Origin: Hsuehochloa calcarea
Lineage: Eukaryota; Streptophyta; Magnoliopsida; Poales; Poaceae
Direction: 5' to 3'
Assembly: GCA_036346395.1 (NCBI GenBank)
Contig: CM070594.1
Location: 30,909,385-30,973,384, forward strand
DNA: 64,000 nucleotides
The notes under the pieces: model-generated
What the model was told of the DNA's origin: nothing
Database searches by the model: none
What the model saw: only the letters and a program-made list of their open reading frames with translations
Program-made: the position numbers and the translations under genes
Part shown: positions 55,179 to 64,000 of the stretch, one piece after another
How the letters are laid out: every line of letters begins with the position of its first letter
How positions within the stretch are numbered: position 1 is the first letter of the stretch

Positions 55179-58100
55179 CTCTATCCCCCTTAGAAAAGAT
55201 TCGACCTCGAATCTACTTACCAATCTACTCGTAAGGAAACAGCGTCTGGAATGAAACAACGATATTTCAAGCTTGGAATTGCTCAGATACTCGCTTAACA
55301 CTCGAGCATACCAGACGATGCGTACTTCGTATAAGGATCCGAGACGGTCAATGCGATATGCTAACTTCCCAATTTCTGCAACCTTCTGAAACGAAGATAA
55401 TCCAAGCGAAAATAGAGTCCTCATCGCATCCACGCAATGCTAACTCTCCCCCAAAAGGTTAGATTCTAAATTTGACAACCATCTCGAAAACAAATCCATT
55501 CTCCAAATAAGCAGTTTACAAATGAACACCACGACAACCAAAGGAGAAATCACTCGAACGCTAAAACCAAATACTTGCGGTTTGTCTGAATTTGGAAAGA
55601 ATCAACACGCCAACACATACCAACTCAAATTATGGAAAATACAAGTCAACGACACAAAACTCAAACGAGAATCAAGAAAACACTTCATTATCCGATGAAC
55701 ATACCTTTCCACGCTTCTCTCTTCTAGGAATAGAATTTCTCTCGAACCTTGAAATTCAATTCACTGACTACCACATGAGCTAAAACCTCTTAGTTAAACA
55801 TCCTCAAATTATACTCAAATTGAAATACATCCTCCACACCCCTGTGGGGTGGCTCTATTGAATCCTCCGAATACTCTATGCATCTCATTCTACTTAATCA
55901 ACCATAATTTGATTGAAGGCACCCAAAGCGCCACAAAAATAGATCCCACTGTAACATCCTGGCTATTCGAAAGCCAAGATGTCACGCAAATACATTACCT
56001 CTAATTTTTCAAGAACAACTCAGAATCATGAGTACACACGCTCATGTACTACATCAAAAAGGTTCTATCAATGATCATTCCACTGCTCAGGAAACTCCTT
56101 TATTCCACTTTCTCTACACACACTCATTGAGTGACCAAAGGTCTAACATAACAATGCAAACCCAAATTTAATCTCCAAGATCTCTACCTCAAATTTAAAT
56201 TATAACATATAGGGAAATCAACGGATTGACTCTCCAACATTTTCCCCAATTCTAACATACTCACTCAATTGCATACTTAGAAACTTTCTCACCAAATCTC
56301 GCAACATTATCCAATTGCGTTGCTCTATAGAAGTAATCAAGGTTTCCATACCTTCGATAATCACCGACCATTCAATCATGAATCAAGTTACGAAGTTTCA
56401 CTATACCATAGGTTCTACTCGATCGTAACACTTTTCGGACTTACTTGAAACCAAACATTCCATGTGAATTAATTTTTCCCAAGAGATACAGATCAAAACC
56501 ATTCTACATTCTACTACTCCTCCAAGAACTTGGTAGCAAAATATCACCGCTACGATTACTCATCTACCACCAAACAATTGCCAAACTTAGCCTTTGAAAA
56601 CACTTTGCAACCCAAAGCGTGATCCTTTCTCAAAGCGAAGAGGCGAACAAAGATAAGTTTATTCACACAGAAAGACGTTGCTCATCACGGCGACGAGAAA
56701 CCAAAAGAAATATTCTAATAAAGGTGATCTTGGAAAACAAAAGCGAGTTCAAAATGGAGGCACACATCCTCAAAATAGAATAGCAAATAACGATGACTCG
56801 AAAGAAAGATATTACGTTTGAAATTCGCCATCTCTTGAGCGGAAAGAGCAACAAATTTAGGGACGCTTCAAATAACCACAAGATTTAATTAAGAATCGAT
56901 AAGATCCTTCAACAGGCCAACTTGCTCAAAGCAGTTCATCTACTTGGGAAACACGAGATCCAAATGTTCTCGACCATAAAACTCAAACATTTCCCTTACA
57001 GATTTCACGGAAAGCAAGCGGATTAACCGTCTCGAAGAGATCAACGAAAATTTTCTTTTATTGCAACCTCACTTTGCGAACTCAAACCAAGGAGCCTTTC
57101 GGACAAAATCACACGAAATCTTTAAGAAACAATAGGTTAATCCAATTCCTCAAGTTACCCAAAATAATTTCAGTTACCAGTTGATTCACGAACTCCAAGG
57201 TACCGTGAAAGCTAAACTTGAAATATTCTTATTTGAACGATGTCACCAAAGGCGATCAATTTACTACAGGTATTAACATCAAGCCCATATCAACACTTTA
57301 AAACATTTCGGAAGACCCACGTGGAATGAATGGGTTGATTCCTTCTCGAAAGAAGAGGCAAATAGAAACGATCTTCACCAACTGAAAAATCACTTACCAC
57401 TCGCAAGGAACACAGAACTCAGGGGAAAAACCAATTAGGCAACGAACTCAGAAAACATATGGGAAGTCCACAGTTGAAAACATAGGCCTCACAAAAATAG
57501 AATATCCGACCTTAACCGTTAGGAACAAACGGGTATTCAAGATCAAAACACCCGCATCATGGAAGAACTATTATAATTTTTTTTTCATATCGCTTTACTC
57601 GACAAACTATGTTTACCACAAAGAACTTGAATTCCCCAAAAGAGCATGAACACCAAAACTGGAAATTTGATCGTTTTAGAAATGTTACGAAAGGCGGACA
57701 ACTCTCTTTCTTTATAAAGGAATCAACATTGCCATCACATTACTGATCATGTCAATAAACATTCTAAAGGAACATGGCAAATCGTGTTATAGAAATTTTT
57801 CAGCATCAAATGGAATTGTAATAACAACTTATTCTAGAAAGGAAACTTAGTAAGAAAACCATAAAGCTGAAACAAACCTCTCACACAACTCCACCATAAC
57901 ATTAGAAAAGGGGTTCGACATTTTTTTTAAGAGAGGTTCTAAACTCCAACATTCCAACTACTCCAAAAGAAACGAGTAGAGTCGAGACTTTCTTTGACAA
58001 ACTTTGTAAAAGCTAATTCCCGTTCCCCAAAATACCAAACGGTTAACCAGGTCCCCTTAATCAACAAGTGAGATAGGACCCTTACAAAAAGAATGATCTT

Positions 58101-59379
58101 GTCAATAATATCGTGTACAAGTAGCAAAGAGAGCTCAGCAATCAGAAAGACAAGAATTGTTTTGAAAAACATCTAGGGACCAATAGGAACCCGTAGCCAA
58201 CCAGTTTGTTTGATTACCATCTCTGACTTAATCACCACAAGGCACCCCAAAAAAGGTTTTAACACGAATCCTCGAGAAAAGAGATCGTTAAACTTCAAGG
58301 CGCGAATGATCCAAATAAATACATGGAGCCAATGCTTCCTCGTGTTAACGAACTTACAATGTAAAACTCTCATTATACAAACTATCAAGCGAGTAAGCGA
58401 GTCGCTATTTTCCAATGAGAAGGAAGGAACAAACATGGAAATATCCATATTGCCCACCGTCAAGATCATTTAAAATAAAAGAAATTCAACAATCTGAAAA
58501 ACCATAATATTTTGAGAGAACCATTAAAGACCTATTGGATCTCATCAACTACCATGAATCATGAACCTAAGAGAAATTCATCAATTACCACGGATAAGAA
58601 TTTGTCAAAATCAAATCAAAGTAGAGAACCACCGCCTAAAGCATCCCAAAAGAAATATGCAAGATCATTGTGCACTTGATAAAGAACTTGCCAAAAGAAA
58701 TCGCCAATGCCCAAACTCCAAGCGAACACACGGGTTGAATTTTCCAATAGGGTAAAAGCAGAACTTGGTGAAAAGATAAATCTTGCAATTTAACTACGCT
58801 CACGTGGAGCAGAAATATCACAATAGTAGAAAGAACAATAATTGTCTCAAAGAACGATCAGAAATCTACTAGAGATTGCCCACTTCATTATAACCCTCCA
58901 TTCAAAAGAAATTCACGATCTATCAGAAACTACAACCAGAAAAACCAGATACAAACTTGAGAAGGACAACAACTTCATCAATGAGCTCAGGCTCAACACA
59001 GAACTATGGAACAGGGGTAAGAACTTCTCTACTATTACAACACGAACAGTGGTGTAGCCTGGCAAAACCCAGGACGACAACCACGATCTCAACTGCTCGA
59101 CGTCCGCTACCGATACGCATAACTAATGCAATCAATTATGAATATATAGGATCATCTCATGACAATCATAGAATAATTCATAGATATATAGGATATCGCA
59201 TCACGTCATAGCTTAATAACAAGAAAGATAGTACAGAAGCAATTCTATACCATAAAACCTAATGAACAACATCACTAGAAATGCGGAAACAATGGATTTC
59301 CCAAACCCCACCTACTGTGCACAGTGTGTCATTTTAATAACTTAATTACCACGGACCTAAAGCCCGCTCTGATACCAAC
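55179..59379 (-). other. D interior, largely non-coding
   Basis: 55179-55192 is the polypurine tract. 55280-55420 keeps an integrase C-terminal scrap (EIGKLAYRIDRLGSLYEV, minus). At about 55961-55995 TGTAACATCCTGGCTATTCG...CAAGATGTCAC resembles the D/T LTR terminus. The rest is AT-rich, with short frames only (longest about 100 codons) and no recognised domain. The primer site TGGTATCAGAGC is at 59377-59366 on the minus strand. Confidence 0.8.
59366..59377 (-). other. D primer binding site (iMet tRNA)
   Basis: Minus-strand TGGTATCAGAGC, followed by GGGCTT as in T, 2 bp inside the LTR. Confidence 0.92.
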
Positions 59380-61664
59380 TGTAACACCCTGACTATAAGG
59401 AAGTCAAGATGTCACCTACAACCACTACTCTTTAGAAGAATAACATCAAATCACATGACCAGGTTAATCAAGTAGAAAGATTATACGGAAACAAGAATTC
59501 ATCATCAGGTTTAATCAATGGAATAGAAATAAACAATTCTGAGAGATAAGGTAGTTATGACCAAACTGGCTTATTACAATTCAACACAAGTCATAATTAA
59601 CGACAGTAAAAGTCCTCAAAATGTTTGGTTTATGGTAGTGAGTGCATCGTGATGAACTACCCTCCACAAGATCATTCTTCCTTGTCATTTACCTAAATAA
59701 AACAACAAAGCAAGAATGAGCCAAAGACTCAGCAAGTAACTGTATGTAACAAACAAACATTCCATGAGCAATATATCACAATCATCATTTGATCATTTAC
59801 TGGAAACGAATTTATGAATGGATGAAGTGGAATGATGCATTGAAGGAATTGGACATATTGCAGCATATACCCGGTATAGCGAGTGAAACACCGTCGGTGT
59901 TCACTTAAAGTAATCGTATGAAGAACGTTTCATACGACCGTTCAACGTGGCCCACATTGGAATGGTGGACTCACGTAACATGGCCCACATTGGAATGGTG
60001 GACTCATGTACCCATTCGGAATTGATGGGATTTTCAAGAGCCCATCTTTGGAATTGATGGGTCTTACAAATGTAATTTATGCATGTCATGATGTGATCCC
60101 ATGGCAATATTGAATAGTACTCATAATTGAAAAGAAACACATGGCATTCATCTACAAGTACGAACAAGTATAATCATTCACTCACACATCACATTTTGCA
60201 TCAAACATAGTATACAAGGTACTTGCGGTATATCAACATCATGAACAAGGCACAAAACATTCATGTAAACAACATATCATTATGCGTCAAGATTTGCCTT
60301 TTGCGTAGTGACTCGTTAGCGAGCAGCGGAGGTGTTCCCACACGGATGTCTCACCGCCTACACAAGTATGTTCCCAAAATAAGAACAACGATATAACACT
60401 GCTACCGATGTTCTACAATAACCCCGACTATTCAATATACCGCATAGACCCAAATTGAAAATAAACTATTACGCGATTTCAGCTCTTATGAACAGCGGTA
60501 CGAGAAAAAGCATATTTAATTATATGGAACTCGAAACGACACGAAACCAGTGCCCAGATTTTCTTAACGTAACAGGCTACGAAACTCTAGTTGATGGTAA
60601 ACTCTAATTCGGCCAAAACAGAGGTCTAACCATCCAATGAAAAACTATAACTGCAGTCTGTCCAGAATTCAGAATAGCCCTAAAGAAAAGGCTCTAACTT
60701 TTAAACCACTGATCCAAATAAAGTGATCTTTATCAGCCTGGAAAGATGGTGAAATTATCTTCATAAACCTAGTTGGGTGGCCGACCTGATTCTGACTCTA
60801 ACTAGATCAAAACCTAGGTGCAACCGACTATATCCAACATTTCTGACAGACAGACCAGCACGTAGTAAAACAGTCATCACTTTTAATCTACTGGGTGAAA
60901 ATTCGTGATCCAGGTGCCAAAAGAAAGCTAATGTGACCAGGATCATATCTCCAGAAGACATCGACCTGAGATCCGGCCTCTAAAGGCCTTCAATCTGCCG
61001 TGCAACCTACTGCTCTAAACTGGACAGATCTGGATTCGCAGACTAAACCAAATCAAACGAACAAAAGAGCAACAAAACTAATACAAACAGTGAATCGGAA
61101 CCTTCGTTACCCTTGAAGACCCGTAGAACGACTATGATCCGCTGCACACGGCCTTCCTCCCTTCCCCTCCCTTCCTTCTCTTAGGGCGGCCACCGAGACG
61201 CATTTAACGCGGCGGCGGCGGCGAAACAGCGATGTTGGAGGGACCTTGAGGAGGAGCGCCGGGATCACCAGAGATGGCACCACCACAGCGAGGAGGTGCC
61301 AAGGAGCAGCAAGGAGGCCGGCTTGGGGGAGGGGAGGAGGCGGCCAAGGGGGAGGGGAGGAGGCAAGGTGGCGGCTAGGGTTTAGGGGGGGGGGAGTGGC
61401 GCCCCCCCCCTTTTTGGCCGGCCGCTACATGGGCCGGCCGGCCCCTCTTGGGCCTCCTGGGTCGCGGCCTGCGGCCCAGGTTGACGTACAATAGCGTTTA
61501 GCCCCCCTGCTGATTGGAAAAATCCGCTGAAAGTTGTTTCTTTTACTCCCTCCGACTTCTTTCTTTTTACCGATTCGATTCCGGAAAGTTTTAAATCTCG
61601 TTTTTGAATAATATTCCCAGACATTCGAAACGATACAACCTAGCTGGATTTATGAGGTATTACA
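59380..61664 (-). repeat. D 5' LTR (2,285 bp)
   Basis: Partner of 52916-55178, nearly identical by eye, again with the ~33-bp repeats (59943-60008), the small frame (60961-60761, minus) and the GC tract (61180-61480). High similarity suggests recent insertion. Confidence 0.94.
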
Positions 61665-62803
61665 TGATCGTCCTCCTCAGTTGATGTAGGTGTCGCGGGT
61701 ATCGTAATGTCATCATGTAACCACGGGGTATTATGTATTCCCTCTCCAACCATGATTATATGTTCATCTTTCTCTTCCAATGCGGGCTCTTGAATGTCCA
61801 ACTCCTTATTTGCTTGGTCCACCTGCACAATGTGTGATACAACACTAGAAATAAAGTTGTTAGGTTCAAAAATAATCTGACTTGTCCTATCATCTATCTC
61901 TCTCTTTTCTTTTGGTGTATCTCTCACACTCTCAATTGGGATGCTCTCAACCTCGTATATGGTGGAATCACACAGCTCACTCTTTTTATCACTCTCACTC
62001 AATTTGGCTATGTGGCTCTCATTCTCACATGGGTTTTGATACATCTCATCCTTGTAAGACTGTGGGCCAGCAAGGGCACAACTACCACCAACCACGACCT
62101 CCTCAAGTGTTGCGGGTTGTGACGGGGCAGCACTACTCATCACCTCGGTCGAAGAAAAATTCTCATGCTCGATCTTCTTCTCAAGTGACACCCCAGTGGA
62201 TGAATAAGAACTAAAGAGCCGGCGCAAATTTAATTGATGTGCTTGCATGTATTTAAGTCTCTTTTCTGCCTTCATAGCATATTTCACAAGATCTTGCAGA
62301 CTATAAAAATATTCATCTTGAAGTGCAGCAACGATCTGATAATTCAAGCCTGCTTTGAAGTATGCCTTTTCTTGATATGCACTAGTGATATTGGCACGGC
62401 GCATTGCATGATTCAACTCAATATAGTAATCTTGGACAACTTTGCATCCTTGTGTAATGCTCTCCACGTGGCGTAGTAGTTCCCGCTCATAATAGGATGG
62501 AACAAATTCTCTTCTCATGACCCTTTTTAAATAGACCCAAGATGTAATGAATCGTTTTTCACTTAGTTGTTGCCACCAACTAGAGGCATAGTCCGTAAAA
62601 AACAAAGTGGTGACTCTCACTTCCTTGGCTTCTGATTCGAACTTATGGGATTCAAACTCGAACTCCATGTTTTGTACCCACTCAAGATACTCCTCTGGAT
62701 CATTACTACCATAGAAGGGAAGATACGTATACTCGCGATCTACCATTTTTAGCAGCAAAGAAAAGAATATGTATGTAGGTGTATGTGTATCTCTCAAACT
62801 CAC
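61665..62803 (-). pseudogene. gag: E reading frame, N-terminal part: Ty3/gypsy capsid Gag
   Basis: The first Met is at 62803; the second, at 62746 (MVDREYTYLPFYGSNDPEEY), looks like the true start by family comparison. A Retrotrans_gag domain spans about residues 30-200 of the longer form: YLEWVQNMEFEFES, FTDYASSWWQQL, RVMRREFVPSYYERELLRHV, VQDYYIELNHAMRRANI. Then an acidic Ser/Glu-rich tail with no CCHC knuckle. The frame runs intact to the D insertion, where D adds only a few codons before a stop. The capsid would form particles; without pol it would depend on another element. Confidence 0.88.
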
Positions 62804-63686
62804 TTGTCTTACCGAATTACATTCTTACCTTTCTGAAGTGAATTGAGGTGACAAACTCAACTTGATATTACATGTTAAAACAACGTGAGAAATGAGCGAA
62901 TTTCAAGAGTAAGTCAAAGCACGACAACGGGTGTTTTGTGGAGCTTGGTATGGATACCTACTTAATTTGAAAATTCTAGGTATTGTAAGGCTAAGTAAAT
63001 ATCCAAACTAGAATTCAATGCCTAGTTGCCGATCACAAAGATATAAGTGAAAATCAAAGCAACTCACACGCAAAGATATTGGAACTTAGTGCAATCAAGG
63101 AATGAGCTATGTAAGATATAAGTGAAGAACAAAATAGCTTGTATTGCACAAGTTATAGAAAGACGCTAGCTAGTTGCAAATAATGAAACTAGGGCACAAG
63201 ATTGCACAAAATATTAATATTCTAACAATTGAATCAAGAATGAGTGGGGATTTTCGCTCAAGTTTATGGTTCGGCTATGCGCTTTCTTTTTCCATTTCTC
63301 TTTTCTTTTTCTCTTCTTTCTTTTTTTCTCTTCTCTTTTTCCTTCCTTTATTTTTGAACTATTGCCAAAATTCTTGTTCTACCAAAAATGAGCAAAAATT
63401 CTTTCCCACCTTTTGATCTTTGAACAATTGCAAGAACACAACTATTCTTTATGCGCCCTAAGTAACGATTTAGCTAGTCTTAAATAGGTTCAAAGTATTC
63501 GCAAAGGATTGAAAGGTTCACAAAGGATAAATTGATGTCTGACTTCTTTTTGTTTTTTTAATAGACACGACTAAAAAAAATCAAACTAGACTCAAATAAA
63601 AAGCAACGCAAAAAAATTCAAGATCAGCAAACTAAACTTGATTCTAATGGACAAAAACTTAACAAAACTCACTAGAATAACAAATT
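62804..63686 (-). other. Probable E leader, no gene seen
   Basis: AT-rich. A pyrimidine-rich run (about 63280-63352 on +) would be purine-rich in E's leader. I see no primer site or LTR end here. Confidence 0.45.
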
Positions 63687-64000
63687 TGTAACACCCCAGC
63701 CCAACACTGAGCCTGGAATGCCACTAAACTACCTTCCAATTAATAATTATTGACACACTTTATAAATATAGCAAGAAATCAATGATAATCAAATCCAAGG
63801 ACCACAAAAGAGCAATGCATAATTATGGATCATGAGGTAATAAATAAGCAATGGAAATTATAACCAGGTAAATAATCCAAAGCAGCATCAACCAATGAAT
63901 CCAAATTAAGAAAGCAAATAGTCTAATCCAAATGATATCCTAAACATGATTCAATAACTAACAGGTCCATGTGTAAACCAATATTGAATGAATGATTATC
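63687..64000. repeat. Start of another LTR, runs off the right edge
   Basis: TGTAACACCCCAGCCC is a typical gypsy LTR beginning, like the C, T and D termini but a different family. Orientation and extent cannot be told. Confidence 0.55.

Larger units (their letters stand above)
52916..61664 (-). mobile_element. D: non-autonomous element with T-related LTRs, nested in E
   Basis: LTRs 52916-55178 and 59380-61664; ends TGTAACACC...GGTATTACA on +, the reverse of T's. The target duplication TGATC is exact at 52911-52915 and 61665-61669. The 4.2-kb interior has T's primer site, the first ~100 bp after it, the last integrase codons and the polypurine tract, but no gag, protease, RT or RNase H on either strand. 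Resembles the rice Spip/RIRE3 kind of pairing, an analogy from general knowledge. Confidence 0.9.
50921..63686 (-). mobile_element. E: Gag-bearing LTR element without pol, split by D
   Basis: Left LTR 50921-51577, coding frame 51620-52910 plus 61665-62803, leader 62804-63686. The right LTR is not seen; it may lie beyond the window or be interrupted by the LTR at 63687. D is inserted at TGATC. The element has a gypsy capsid domain but no zinc knuckle, protease, RT or integrase in the sequenced part, so it is probably non-autonomous. It is inserted in the Tekay-like RT scrap. Confidence 0.7.

Noticed and set aside
55592..59211. Short frames on both strands of D's interior
   Set aside because: None over about 100 codons, no domain, AT-rich; not supported as genes.

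Overview
The window is plant DNA, most likely from a grass (Poaceae), made up almost entirely of nested LTR retrotransposons. No ordinary host gene, tRNA, rRNA, CRISPR array or bacterial feature was found. The grass assignment is an inference: the Ty3/gypsy polyprotein wording, iMet-type primer sites (TGGTATCAGAGC), 5-bp target duplications, chromodomain integrase and very long copia Gag regions all resemble large cereal families.

Region 1 (1-49024) is a nest at least four insertions deep. H, the oldest, is a + strand Ty3/gypsy element. Its Gag runs off the left edge and is cut inside the CCHC zinc knuckle at 649; it resumes at 44493 with the rest of the knuckle, protease, RT, RNase H, integrase and part of the 3' LTR. 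Element T (650-44492, + strand, Tekay/Del-like chromovirus, target duplication ACCGT) is inserted there. T's 5' LTR is itself split by two minus-strand Ty1/copia elements: A (1755-12770, duplication TACGG/TACGT) and B (13488-36925, duplication ATTGT). B is split by C (20486-33246, + strand), a three-LTR array of a coding-free element whose 3.5-kb LTRs dwarf its 0.84-kb interior.

Region 2 (49025-50920) is a scrap heap: a truncated B-family LTR, an inverted RNase H-integrase piece of an H-like element, and a protease/RT scrap of a Tekay-like element.

Region 3 (50921-63686) is element E (minus strand). It has a short LTR and one long reading frame (capsid-type Gag followed by about 400 residues of unknown type), split by D (52916-61664, minus strand, duplication TGATC). 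D shares LTR termini, primer site and polypurine tract with T but has an essentially non-coding 4.2-kb interior, so it looks like a non-autonomous partner of a T-like element. Another LTR begins at 63687 and runs off the right edge.

The most unusual signals are: (i) clusters of 11-bp palindromes (CGGTCnGACCG) spaced about 20-23 bp, close to two helical turns, in the B LTRs, with an analogous cluster of a different palindrome (CGGAAGTTCCG) in the A LTRs; (ii) five to six regularly spaced CxxC motifs in a coiled-coil part of the copia Gag; (iii) the three-LTR array C, whose LTR leader carries four ~168-bp modules with splice-site-like edges; (iv) the in-phase ~809-residue frame of E; and (v) copy-to-copy differences concentrated at CCGG/CGGC/CAG motifs, suggesting systematic read error, so many frameshifts may not be real.
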